Numbered from the stretch's first letter, positions 1-7,426 are shown. The stretch: 10,477 nucleotides of DNA from Deltaproteobacteria bacterium (GCA_007128675.1 SKWY01000148.1:1-10477); one strand, 5' to 3'. The notes: generated by a model from the sequence alone, not told the origin. Translations and numbers: made by a program.

Positions 1-2
1 CC

Positions 3-653
3 AGGGCATTCATAAAGGGGGCTCGAGGGCTCTTTGCTCTAATCCAGATAGGTGTGGTCGAGATTCATCCGGGAGGCTCGAGGATTGATCGAATAGACAG
101 ACCGGATCGGCTCGTTTTCGACCTCGATCCTGGACCCGACGTGGAATGGGAACAGGTCGTGGATATCGCACTGCGCGTACGGGAATTGCTGGGAGAATGT
201 GGACTGCGAGGTTTTTTGCGAACGACGGGCGGTAAGGGATTGCATGTCGTGGTACCCATACAAAGAAGGAGCGGCTGGGACGAAGCGAAGTCGTTTTGCC
301 GCCTTTTCGCGAGGGCACTGGAGATCGCCGACCCGAGTCGAGTCATTTCGACGCAGTCCAAGAAAGCACGAAGAGGCAAGGTCTACGTCGACTGGCTACG
401 CAATACTCGGGGCTCCACCGCCGTGGCCAGCTATACTGTCAGGGCCCGTCGCGGCGCGCCCGTGGCCGTGCCGATTGATTGGAGCGAGCTGTGCGACATC
501 CGATCCGACCGATTCGATGTCCGAAATATTTGGCGCCGTATCGAGTCGGTGCCCGATCCTTGGACCCGGTTTTTTGGTATTCGGCAGAGCATTACCGAAA
601 GGGCGCTCGAAGTCGTCTCGAAAGAAGCTTTCAGGCGCCGGGCCAAACGGTAG
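3..653 (+). CDS. ligD: LigD polymerase (primase-polymerase) domain, C-terminal part; 5' end outside window
   Basis: C-terminal polymerase domain of the bacterial NHEJ protein LigD, which adds (ribo)nucleotides at DNA double-strand ends before ligation, in partnership with Ku. The frame is open from base 3, and the residues before the GTG at 54 (GLFALIQIGVVEIHP) already match the family, so this GTG is internal and the gene begins upstream. Counting from that GTG: the DLDPGPD metal motif (Asp23, Asp25), the nucleotide-binding TTGGKGLHVVVP (57-68), the third catalytic Asp in YVDWLRNTRGST (Asp113), then the usual tail SDRFDVRNIWRR and DPWTRFFGIRQSI. The domain ends at the stop, so Pol is the last module. 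Oddity: the usual EIHPWGS is EIHPGGS here, with Gly in place of a well-conserved Trp. No Ku gene is visible. Family call is firm; whether ligase and phosphoesterase modules precede it cannot be seen. Confidence 0.95.
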   Translation, partial: RAFIKGARGLFALIQIGVVEIHPGGSRIDRIDRPDRLVFDLDPGPDVEWEQVVDIALRVRELLGECGLRGFLRTTGGKGLHVVVPIQRRSGWDEAKSFCRLFARALEIADPSRVISTQSKKARRGKVYVDWLRNTRGSTAVASYTVRARRGAPVAVPIDWSELCDIRSDRFDVRNIWRRIESVPDPWTRFFGIRQSITERALEVVSKEAFRRRAKR

Positions 654-690
654 CTCGAGCCGGTTCTGTTTCGGGGGAGCGCTTCTTGGA

Positions 691-723
691 CTATGGGCTT
701 GGCAACCTAGGGCCAGGCCATAG
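691..723 (+). terminator. hairpin 38 bases after ligD stop, probable terminator
   Basis: CTATGG (691-696) pairs with CCATAG (718-723), and CTTGGC (698-703) pairs with GCCAGG (712-717) with one G-U pair. G697 is bulged and the loop has 8 bases. This gives 12 pairs directly downstream of ligD. No T-tract follows, so Rho-independent termination is an inference from position and stem strength. Confidence 0.5.
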
Positions 724-813
724 GTCCAGCCGGGCACTACTTCCAGAAGGCCGCGGCCCGCACCACCTGAAGCGCCTCGTTCACTTGCCGACCTCCTGGG
801 CGGGCTCATTCCC

Positions 814-919
814 CTTACCGGTTTCACCCGTGGCGAACGAAGCCGTAATCTTCGATTTCACGCTCGATACGAGCACGAGAAGCACGTTCTTCTCGAAGCG
901 TCGTAACAGAACCGGTAAG
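814..919. repeat. 10-bp inverted repeat flanking a small hairpin in the ligD-asmA gap
   Basis: CTTACCGGTT (814-823) and AACCGGTAAG (910-919) are exact inverted copies 86 bases apart. Inside lies a second perfect stem, CGAGAAG (876-882) with CTTCTCG (889-895), loop cacgtt. I recognise no gene in the 344 bases between ligD and the next CDS (654-997): the open frames there have no recognisable motif. The nested symmetry could be a small repeat element or a regulatory site upstream of the AsmA gene; ACCGGT is itself palindromic, so each arm could also be a protein-binding half-site. Function unknown. Confidence 0.45.
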
Positions 920-997
920 AGAAGGGAGATCGCCTAGCCCATCCCGCCCCGCTGCCCTCACGGCTATTCGTATGCATGTTAACGAGGGGGCTTCTGG

Positions 998-3193
998 ATG
1001 GAGAGAAACGTCGACGGCAGCGGCACGGGATCACGTCGCTTGAAAGTGGGGGCACTCATAGGTGGAGCCCTCATCCTGCTCGTCCTCTTGCTGCTGGCAT
1101 TGGGGCCGCTTCTGTTTCCTACCGAGCAACTTCGATCCGAAGCGGTGACACTCGCCGAGGAAGCTCTCGAACGACCCGTGGAGATAGGGAGTATTCGCAT
1201 CAGGCTGCTACCCCTCTCCCTAACGTTGGGGAACGTGGTAATCGGCGTCTCCCAAGAGGACGAAACAACGACGCCTCTCGAAGCCGAGCGCGTAACGGCC
1301 CGGATCGCGCCGTTTCCGCTATTGCTGCGGAGAATAGACATTACGCGGATTGTCATCCGCGGAGGCCTTATTCGTCTGGAGCGCATGCCCGACGGGAGCT
1401 TCGCCGCAACCGACTTGTTGGAGCTTCCCGAACCGCCGGCTGAACCCCGTTGGGATGTCGGTGTGGGCAGGGTGAGTTTCGCCGACATCGCTATTGATCT
1501 AGTCGATCGCCACGTGGTGCCCGGCCAGGTGGTTGTCAGCCGCGCCCGTAATGCTCGGGGAGATTTGCTAATCGGCTCTTTGGAAGAATCCCTCTCGCTA
1601 GACATCGAGCTGGCTCTCTTTGAGCGAGACACCCGGAATGTTTTGATCAGAGGAAAGCTTCCAAGGTCGGTTCCGCGCGACTTGGATGATGTCTTGGCCA
1701 CGGAATCAGTCGCCGCTGGAGGGGCCGATGCCACGTCGATAGACCTCGAGATTGTAGCTAGCGATGTCGAGACCTCTCCTCTTGCACCGTACGTCGGAGG
1801 GGTTAGTGCCTACCTGCCAGAGACCTTGTCCCTCCAGTTGACCCTAGCCGGCGACCCGTCCAGCGTCGTCAAGATCGATGGATTTCTTGAGATCCCCCCC
1901 GACATAGTGCTGACGCTGTCTGGGCTCGTGGACCTGGGCGACGATCCGCCGAGAGTAGAGATCGATGCTTCGTTGACCGCTGTCGAGGTCGACCTGTTGC
2001 TCTCTGCGTCGCCCGGCTTGGATGGCCTTCTCCCTCGACCCATTCTTACTGACGGAAGCCTCGGTCTTACAACTCGAGCCGCGGGCCCTCTCGACGATCT
2101 GCATCTGTCGGGACAAGCACAATCCGACCGACTCCGCATAGAAGCCGGTTCGTTTGCCGACGGCCCGGCTAGAGACGGTGGCTTGCTGATGATCTCGGAC
2201 GACTTACTGGCAACTCTCGAGATCAGAGCTCGCGGACAGCGTGTTCCATGGATGGACGTTGACATTCAGTCAAGGCGTCTGGACATTGACTTCAAGGCGG
2301 AGGAGGAGCCTCCAGAAGCTCCGCCAGATCTTCCGCGGGCCGTGATAGTCGCCCGGATCAGAGCCGACGAGGGCCGTCTGCTTGTCTTGGAGTTCCAAAA
2401 GCTGGATGCGGGAGCAAGATTAGCGGAGGGCCGCCTGACCTTCCAACCGGAGATGCTATCGCACGAAGGTTCCATCCAGGCGCGTCTAGACTCCGATCTT
2501 CGGTGTGTCCCTTCTTCCCACAGGCTGGAACTCGATGTGGACTCGATCGACACCGCGTCACTGATCCGTGAGCTGGCTCCCGACCTGGATGAACCCGTCA
2601 GCGGCGATGTCAGCGTCACGATGCTGGTCGGTTGGCGTGGGCTCGATTTCGAGCAGTTTCAAACCACCGCTGAAGGAGACGGGAGTGTCGGCTTGAGAAG
2701 AGGGCGAATCGCGACACTCGACCTCGAACCCGACATCGCCGAAGTCCTTCGAGAAGTCGCGGAAACGATCGGCGTGATGCCCCCCCAGGAGTTCACGGAG
2801 CCGACTCTGCGGGACCTCCGTGGTGAATTCGTGGTGCTGGACGGTGCCGTATTGAGCGAAGTAATGGAGGTGCGAGGCGACTTCACGAGGATCCTTTTCC
2901 AAGGCGCGTTGGGCATGGATGGATCCTTGAGCATAGCAGGGTCTTTCGGGTTCTCGCCCGACGCCTCCGATCGGTTCGGCCCAATTGGCCAACTGCTTCG
3001 CGGCCCCGACGATTGGCTCGTCGTCCCATTCTCCATAGATGGTACGGCGGAGGAGCCCGACGTCTCCATCGATGTGGGAGTCCTTCTGCGGCGGGCGGCC
3101 GAAGGCCTGATTGGAGAGCCGGATATCCGCTGGGAAGAGCTTCGTCGGTTGTGGAGGGAGCAAGTGGTGGAACCAGCTCGACATCCAGGCTGA
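998..3193 (+). CDS. AsmA family envelope protein
   Basis: AsmA-like protein of 731 residues, anchored in the inner membrane with a large periplasmic beta-rich body. Members are implicated in envelope biogenesis and probably phospholipid movement to the outer membrane. Visible: one N-terminal membrane anchor (about 16-40, GALIGGALILLVLLLLALGP); then the characteristic start of the AsmA body, with a helix ending EEALERPVEIGSIRIRLLPL followed by the LTLGNVVIG strand; long runs of alternating strands (for example LTLSGLVDLGDDPPRVEIDA); and an AsmA C-terminal-like region near 536-690 with EGDGSVGLRRGRIATLDL and LFQGALGMDGSLSIAGSFGF. The ATG at 998 follows a GAGGGGG ribosome site (984-990) at 7 bases. 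The next gene starts 105 bases downstream with its own strong ribosome site, so cotranscription is uncertain. The specific subfamily (AsmA, YhdP, DUF748) cannot be fixed by eye. Confidence 0.88.
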   Translation: MERNVDGSGTGSRRLKVGALIGGALILLVLLLLALGPLLFPTEQLRSEAVTLAEEALERPVEIGSIRIRLLPLSLTLGNVVIGVSQEDETTTPLEAERVTARIAPFPLLLRRIDITRIVIRGGLIRLERMPDGSFAATDLLELPEPPAEPRWDVGVGRVSFADIAIDLVDRHVVPGQVVVSRARNARGDLLIGSLEESLSLDIELALFERDTRNVLIRGKLPRSVPRDLDDVLATESVAAGGADATSIDLEIVASDVETSPLAPYVGGVSAYLPETLSLQLTLAGDPSSVVKIDGFLEIPPDIVLTLSGLVDLGDDPPRVEIDASLTAVEVDLLLSASPGLDGLLPRPILTDGSLGLTTRAAGPLDDLHLSGQAQSDRLRIEAGSFADGPARDGGLLMISDDLLATLEIRARGQRVPWMDVDIQSRRLDIDFKAEEEPPEAPPDLPRAVIVARIRADEGRLLVLEFQKLDAGARLAEGRLTFQPEMLSHEGSIQARLDSDLRCVPSSHRLELDVDSIDTASLIRELAPDLDEPVSGDVSVTMLVGWRGLDFEQFQTTAEGDGSVGLRRGRIATLDLEPDIAEVLREVAETIGVMPPQEFTEPTLRDLRGEFVVLDGAVLSEVMEVRGDFTRILFQGALGMDGSLSIAGSFGFSPDASDRFGPIGQLLRGPDDWLVVPFSIDGTAEEPDVSIDVGVLLRRAAEGLIGEPDIRWEELRRLWREQVVEPARHPG

Positions 3194-3228
3194 AATTGGG
3201 ATTCCCACTCCGGGCACGCATGCCTAGG

Positions 3229-3270
3229 GTGCCATTGCCCTTCCCGTTCGAATGGGTCGGGAGAAGGCAC
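3229..3270 (+). other. imperfect hairpin between AsmA and cupredoxin genes
   Basis: GTGCC (3229-3233) can pair with GGCAC (3266-3270) as an outer stem, and CCCG (3243-3246) with CGGG (3258-3261) as an inner one, with CTT/AAG (3240-3242, 3264-3266) between and unpaired bases on both sides. It lies 35 bases after the AsmA stop and 28 before the cupredoxin start. It could end the AsmA transcript or sit in the cupredoxin leader. No T-tract follows; weak support. Confidence 0.3.
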
Positions 3271-3298
3271 GCAAACGCACACACCCAGGAGGCAGAGC

Positions 3299-3763
3299 AT
3301 GAAAGCCCTGAAGCAACACAGCTTCAACCCCCTCCTCTTCGTCGCCATGGCTGCGGCAATGCTCCTTGCTTGTCCACCCCGCGCCGATCCGGAGCCGGAG
3401 GAGCCGCCCGTCCCCGATCCGAGGGTCGAGGCGATGGAAGAGAATGAAGAGGTCATAGTCGAGATGACGGATAACCGATTCGAACCGGAGAGGGCTAGCG
3501 TCCAAGTGGGACAGACCGTTCGCTGGAGAAACTCCTCGAGCCGGATCCACACTGTAACGGCCGATCCTCAGTTGGCAGCCAACCCGCAGAACATCGAGCT
3601 ACCAGAGGGAGCCGAGCGCTTCCATTCAGGGGACATAGCGCCGGAAGAAGAGTTCACGCGCCAGCTGGATGTGCCCGGCACGTACCGTTACGTTTGTGTC
3701 CCGCACGAAATGGAAGGGATGGTGGGCACGCTCACGGTCGAGGAGCAGGGCGAAGGGCGTTAG
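3299..3763 (+). CDS. plastocyanin-type cupredoxin lipoprotein
   Basis: Small blue copper protein, 154 residues, expected to carry single electrons outside the cytoplasm. Residues 1-25 are a lipoprotein signal peptide ending in the lipobox LLAC (Cys25), followed by an acidic Pro/Glu-rich tether (about 26-50). The cupredoxin fold covers about 52-149: the strand motif DNRFEPERASVQVGQTVRWRN, then the type 1 copper ligands His84 (in SRIHTVTAD), Cys133, His136 and Met141 in YVCVPHEMEGMVG, the C-x2-H-x4-M spacing of plastocyanin. All four ligands are present. The ATG at 3299 has an ideal AGGAGG (3287-3292) six bases upstream. Its partner is not adjacent; the PQQ sugar dehydrogenase 3.7 kb downstream is a possible but unproven one. 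Fold and metal site are firm; physiological role is open. Confidence 0.93.
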   Translation: MKALKQHSFNPLLFVAMAAAMLLACPPRADPEPEEPPVPDPRVEAMEENEEVIVEMTDNRFEPERASVQVGQTVRWRNSSSRIHTVTADPQLAANPQNIELPEGAERFHSGDIAPEEEFTRQLDVPGTYRYVCVPHEMEGMVGTLTVEEQGEGR

Positions 3764-3888
3764 TAGGCCGTGGCCAGAAATGGATGAGCTGGAGTTCTTC
3801 GGAACAGGCTGCGCTTCCATGCTTCCAGCTTCCTCTGTAAGGACCGCTTGTTGGTGCCGATTGAGCCAACCAGCCGTAGTGAGGATGA

Positions 3889-4110
3889 GGAATTGCCGGG
3901 GTTGGGGGACATCCATCGAGGATAGCGCCCTCACTTTCGCGTACCAGAATATGGTTCGATCGACTCTTGGTACAGACCGGATTGAATGCGGCCGTTTGGG
4001 GCAGGATATTGGTCTTCGGGATGGCCCTCTTCGTGCTCGTTGAACTCGAGAAGACTACTTGGCGCCGCTTCAGGAGACGAACAGATAGTTGCAACACCTG
4101 CGGCTCCTGA
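3889..4110 (+). pseudogene. possible remnant of a P-type cation ATPase C-terminus
   Basis: The 379 bases between the cupredoxin and the inverted gene (3764-4142) hold no intact gene. One frame is open from 3889 to a TGA at 4108-4110. Its last part, roughly 3979-4090, reads LNAAVWGRILVFGMALFVLVE followed by LEKTTWRR, which resembles the final membrane helix and basic tail of P2-type cation-transporting ATPases (a W-LL-A-F-V-E-EK-RR pattern). Nothing upstream in any frame looks like the rest of an ATPase, so only a stub would remain. No signal peptide or good start is present. The alternative is a chance hydrophobic frame in intergenic DNA; the match is short. I recognise nothing in 3764-3888. 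A weak AGGGG/CCCCT pairing near 4111-4135 could belong to the 3' end of the - strand gene. Confidence 0.42.
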
Positions 4111-4142
4111 TAGGGGGACCGAGGCGCTATCGCCCCTAGCCG

Positions 4143-5405
4143 TCAATCGTAGACTAGAATGAAGTCCGCGTAGTGACGGCCATCGAACTCCGCATTTCGA
4201 AGGGCTTCAAATCCCGCGCGGGTAGTAGTGGTGATAAGCGAAGCGCTCGCAGCCTCGGGGAGCCAATGGACAGTCATGTCTGGTGTGGCGATGCCTGTTC
4301 TGACATGCCAGTCCCCCCCCACGAACAAGATGCGATCGCCGGTCAGCTCAGCATGAGAGGCAATCCAGTAACCCATCGTTTGGTCACGGATGTAGGCGAG
4401 ATCCGTGAAGAATTCCAGGGCCTCCTCGTAGGTGAGGCCCCAGGACTGGCCATGGTTGGAGTAGTCGAAGCCGGTCTCGAAATACGCCTGGAAGGTCTCG
4501 GTCCATGGTGGAAGGGGCCTCGGCGGTAGATAGGGGTCGTGCGGCGAGGTTGAGTCCCAAGTATTGAAGAACGCGAGAGGGCTGGTTAGTCCGTTGGCGT
4601 AGATATCCTGCAGTGCATTTCGCGGCACGTTGGTGGCGATGACCGGGCGTGCCTCGTCCTTCATATGATCGACTAGCGGCTGCCAGTGAATCTCAAAGTC
4701 TGTCCAGGCCTCTCCCTGTGTTCGTAGCTGCTCGGCTGTGATTCGCCCTTCGAGATAGTCGTCGAGCACAGTCTGATTATGCGATTGAAAGTGTTCCATG
4801 GCGAGTGCGACGTCATCGTGCCTAGCTGTGAGAAGCTCGAGTACGAAGAGCTGAAGCTCATGGATGGCGTGCGTTCCGTGCTGCTCCCCGAAATAGACGA
4901 ACATGTACTCGTCGAGCATCTCGAGGAAAGCGATATCGTCGAGGTAAAAGCCCGACCGAACCTCGTAGATTTGCATGTTTGAATATGACGAGCCATGGAA
5001 AAGAGGAGCTTGGTGGGCGCTCTCGTAGCGGTTGCCAAGAGAGCCCTGCAACACTTCGATGATGGTTTCGGGAGCCCCGTTCGCGTTATCCAACGATGCC
5101 TCGATCCAGAGTTGTGTCCCGACGGCTTGGTCATCGAAGGACACTTCCAGATGAAAGTCACCAGAATCGTCGACTATCGTGGAGGCTGACGACAGCTCGT
5201 TCGTCCCGGTGCCGATGCGAATCATTACAGCGGCGCCGGGACCGCCCGAGCCCTTGACCATCACTGGGCTCCGGATTTCTTGTCCAATTGCTGGTGAGTG
5301 TACGACCAGCGCGACTAGCGGTTCGTCGATCTCGCCGCAGGAGGTCACCACACAGGCTGCCAAGACAAGGGACGTGAACGCAGAACGAGAAGGACTAAAG
5401 ATCAT
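4143..5405 (-). CDS. ChaN/haem-binding-uptake domain lipoprotein with N-terminal Ig-like segment
   Basis: 420-residue exported protein whose C-terminal part (about 145-420) matches the ChaN-like family (Cofac_haem_bdg, in the Tiki/TraB/EreA superfamily). Visible: YFGEQHGTHAIHELQ with the GExH motif at 173-176, LAMEHFQ with Glu204, LDDYLEG-ITAEQL, PLVDHMKDEARPVIATNVPR, and the closing GGDWHVRTG with His367. Characterised ChaN proteins bind haem and relate to iron uptake, while relatives include metal-dependent proteases and esterases, so the exact activity is open. The N-terminus has two overlapping lipoboxes, LAAC (Cys18) and VTSC (Cys23). Residues about 30-120 look like a beta-sandwich (HSPAIGQEIRSPVMVKGSG, DSGDFHLEVSF) of the bacterial Ig-like type, unusual for short ChaN proteins. 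No strong ribosome site precedes the ATG. The gene is inverted against all its intact neighbours, with ATPase remnants on both sides. Confidence 0.86.
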   Translation of the reverse strand: MIFSPSRSAFTSLVLAACVVTSCGEIDEPLVALVVHSPAIGQEIRSPVMVKGSGGPGAAVMIRIGTGTNELSSASTIVDDSGDFHLEVSFDDQAVGTQLWIEASLDNANGAPETIIEVLQGSLGNRYESAHQAPLFHGSSYSNMQIYEVRSGFYLDDIAFLEMLDEYMFVYFGEQHGTHAIHELQLFVLELLTARHDDVALAMEHFQSHNQTVLDDYLEGRITAEQLRTQGEAWTDFEIHWQPLVDHMKDEARPVIATNVPRNALQDIYANGLTSPLAFFNTWDSTSPHDPYLPPRPLPPWTETFQAYFETGFDYSNHGQSWGLTYEEALEFFTDLAYIRDQTMGYWIASHAELTGDRILFVGGDWHVRTGIATPDMTVHWLPEAASASLITTTTRAGFEALRNAEFDGRHYADFILVYD

Positions 5406-5553
5406 TGGCGGTCATCTTTTGTTCAAATCGATTGTAGCGTCAAGGGTCAAGATGGCCCGCGAATTGGCCGATGACCTTGGTTGGTTCCGGACGAAACCGA
5501 AGTACCCGCCTTGAGGCCTGGCAAATACCTTCAGTGGCCGAGAAGCGCTCGAA

Positions 5554-5606
5554 CCACACACGGGAAGATGTGTGGCGTTTCATCGGAAGTTGGGGGTGAG
5601 TACCCC
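5554..5606. other. two adjacent hairpins in the ChaN-kinase divergent gap
   Basis: CCACACA (5554-5560) pairs perfectly with TGTGTGG (5569-5575), loop of 8. Next, GGGGT (5593-5597) pairs with ACCCC (5602-5606) around a GAGT tetraloop. Just beyond is AAGGGAG and an ATG at 5625 opening a short unrecognised frame. The stretch 5406-5710 between divergent genes holds no recognisable CDS. A tandem GTCAAGG GTCAAGA (5439-5452) lies near the start of the - strand gene. The hairpins could be a structured leader or a terminator pair; they match no riboswitch class that I recognise. Confidence 0.35.
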
Positions 5607-5710
5607 TGGAAGGGAGCCCTCGCAATGAATAGAGGGGACGAACGACGCGCTCTGGAAGAGGCGCGAAGAAAGGAGCCGTCACGCACTGTCGAGCCATTCG
5701 GCATTCTTCA

Positions 5711-5938
5711 ATGTGCCCGTCCCGAAGGTCGTTCTCTAAGGTCGTCCAAAACTCGTTCTGGGCGTTCTTCCACAACGTGGCGGCGATCCCGATCGCCGCG
5801 CTCGGCCTTCTGCATCCCATGATCGGCGTTATCTCAATTCTGCTCGGACGCGTCCGGATTGCGAGCGGTGTACCCAGGGTCCCTCGAATCGATCTTCGAC
5901 TACGCCAGGGCCCTGCGCCCGGTGTCGTTAGAGCATAG
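5711..5938 (+). pseudogene. remnant of a heavy-metal (P1B-type) ATPase C-terminal membrane region
   Basis: The frame gives SRRSFSKVVQNSFWAFFHNV, then AAIPIAALGLLHPMIGVIS. This closely follows the start of the last membrane pair of CopA/ZntA-type metal ATPases (R-x-x-QNLFWAFxYNxxAIPLAAxGLLHP). The expected continuation with the M-x-x-SS metal site is replaced by unrelated residues (ILLGRVRIASG), and no P-loop, DKTGT phosphorylation motif or metal-binding domain is present upstream. The homologous part spans roughly 5720-5835. The remaining frame runs to a TAG at 5936-5938, just before the kinase gene. I infer a decayed gene of which only one membrane segment survives; the ATG at 5711 is not claimed as a start. 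Copper is a guess prompted by the nearby cupredoxin; the residues that define the metal are gone. Confidence 0.62.
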
Positions 5939-5940
5939 AG

Positions 5941-7356
5941 ATGCGGCTGAGCCTCCGAACCCTGTCGGTTGGTGCCGCTTTGTTGCTGGGCTTGATAATC
6001 CTCTTCCCCGCGGCTGGTCTGTACTGGATGTCTCGCGTCATCGAAGACGCCATGCAAGATATCGAGCACGCCATGAGGCCGATAGTTCTGTCCGCCGAGA
6101 TAGAACGAAGAATCTGGGAATATCAGTCCATCGCCGACATGTGGCTGGCCACGAGGGACGAAGGTTACAGGCAGTCCAGTGCGGAGATAGACCGCGAGCT
6201 ACGATGGCACATCGCCCAGCTAGCGGAGCACACTGGGAATACCGGGGCTCATCTTCGGCTCGCGCGAAGCGTAGAGGCGTTCCTGACAGAGAGGCGTCGG
6301 CTTGACGAGTTGGATTTGCCTCTCGACGAGGTGTTGCCGTCTGTTAGGCCTTATCTCGAGGCGGCGGCTACTGATGTGGCCTCGGTTCGGGCCCGCACCT
6401 TGGAGGAGCATCGAGCGGCGGAAGAGGACGCAAGGCTCGCCATAGAGCGGGCGACCTCTCTAATTGCGGTTCCGATTGTCTTCCTCGTGTTCGCCTTCGC
6501 GACACTTGTCGTCTTGGGGCGTTATCTAGTCGCCCAGCCGATTCTTCACCTCCAAGAATCCATCAGGCGTTTCCGCGGCGGTTCGGAGGAAGCCAGGGCG
6601 AGCGAGGAAGGCGTGGTCGACCTGCGAGCGCTCGCGGCAACCTTCAACGACATGGCCGCCACAATCGTGCGGCAAAGGCGCGAGCAACTGACGGTCTTGG
6701 CCGGCATCGCTCATGACCTTCGAACACCTCTCTCTGCCTTGAAGATGGGCTTTGAGTCCCTGGACGAAGAGGAGGCGAGGCTCGATCCTGCCGCTCGTCG
6801 ACTAATTCGGAGGCAGATCGACCGATTGAATCGCATGGTGGGCGATGTTCTCGACACCGCACGCATCGAGGCAGGACACCTTGAGGTGATGCTCGACAAT
6901 CTCGACCTTCGAGAACCTGCCAGGGCAATGGTCGATCTGTACGGACCTACGACCGATAGTCACGACATAACTGCGGAGGTTGGAGTCGAACCGGCGATGG
7001 TACGCGGCGATCGGCAGCGCATTGAACAGGTCCTGAGCAACTTGCTCGCCAATGCCATCAAGTACTCTCCGGCCGGTGGGTCTATCATTGTGATGGTTCA
7101 GGTGCACGAAACCGAGGCCGAGTTGTCGGTGGCGGATCGCGGTGAGGGCATCCCGTCCGAGGAGATAGATGATCTGTTCGTTCCATTTCGGCGGCCGAAA
7201 AGGAAGGGAGAAGCCTCTCCAGGCGCCGGCCTCGGTCTATCCATTGTCAGGCGCATTGTTGCGGCTCACGGCGGACGAATAGAGGTGGACAGTACGCCAG
7301 GTCTGGGATCCACCTTCCGACTGTTCTTTCCGCTGATCCCCGACCGCGCACCGTGA
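5941..7356 (+). CDS. membrane sensor histidine kinase, orphan
   Basis: Two-component sensor kinase of 471 residues. Layout: membrane helix 1 (about 8-30); a periplasmic, charged, probably helical sensor region (about 31-172) rich in Glu/Arg; membrane helix 2 (about 173-193); a HAMP linker (about 194-245); the dimerisation/phosphoacceptor domain with H-box AGIAHDLRTPLSALK, phosphorylated residue His258; and the ATPase domain with N-box NLLANAIKYSP (367-377), G1 box DRGEGIP (399-405) and G2 box GAGLGLSIV (428-436). All catalytic motifs are intact. The start is fixed: an in-frame TAG at 5929-5931 leaves ATG 5941 as the first usable codon, though its ribosome site is poor. No response regulator lies on either side, so its partner must be elsewhere. 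The signal sensed is unknown; the periplasmic part has no recognisable ligand motif. Confidence 0.95.
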   Translation: MRLSLRTLSVGAALLLGLIILFPAAGLYWMSRVIEDAMQDIEHAMRPIVLSAEIERRIWEYQSIADMWLATRDEGYRQSSAEIDRELRWHIAQLAEHTGNTGAHLRLARSVEAFLTERRRLDELDLPLDEVLPSVRPYLEAAATDVASVRARTLEEHRAAEEDARLAIERATSLIAVPIVFLVFAFATLVVLGRYLVAQPILHLQESIRRFRGGSEEARASEEGVVDLRALAATFNDMAATIVRQRREQLTVLAGIAHDLRTPLSALKMGFESLDEEEARLDPAARRLIRRQIDRLNRMVGDVLDTARIEAGHLEVMLDNLDLREPARAMVDLYGPTTDSHDITAEVGVEPAMVRGDRQRIEQVLSNLLANAIKYSPAGGSIIVMVQVHETEAELSVADRGEGIPSEEIDDLFVPFRRPKRKGEASPGAGLGLSIVRRIVAAHGGRIEVDSTPGLGSTFRLFFPLIPDRAP

Positions 7357-7420
7357 GAGGATTCGTTCGATAGTACGGTCCAGAAAGGACGCGCCTTGTC
7401 GGGCGGCCAGCCCATGGATA

Positions 7421-7426
7421 AGGAGG
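7421..7426 (+). promoter_or_regulatory. ribosome binding site fixing the PQQ dehydrogenase start
   Basis: A perfect AGGAGG lies five bases before ATG 7432. Two in-frame alternatives upstream, TTG 7396 and ATG 7414, lack such a site, and using them would put charged residues (MDKEAP) in front of the signal peptide. The ATG at 7432 gives the natural signal start MAFRRYELGAVLAF. Confidence 0.85.

Noticed and set aside
479..937. 152-codon + strand frame running from ligD into the gap
   Set aside because: Begins inside ligD in another frame; the part outside ligD shows no recognisable motif and contains the hairpin and inverted repeat.
979..1734. 251-codon open frame on the - strand opposite the AsmA gene
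   Set aside because: Ser/Arg-rich composition typical of the complement of a GC-rich gene, no motifs, and fully inside a well-supported CDS.
2659..3552. 297-codon open frame on the - strand across the AsmA-cupredoxin boundary
   Set aside because: Overlaps two convincing + strand genes, low-complexity Ser/Arg/Pro composition, no recognisable domain.
5431..5450. Promoter for the - strand ChaN-like gene (TACAAT and TTGACC on the - strand)
   Set aside because: The two hexamers are only 8 bases apart, so they cannot work together as -35 and -10 boxes.
5440..6069. 209-codon - strand frame across the divergent gap and the kinase start
   Set aside because: Overlaps the kinase signal region and the P1B ATPase remnant, whose + strand reading makes family sense; no motif.
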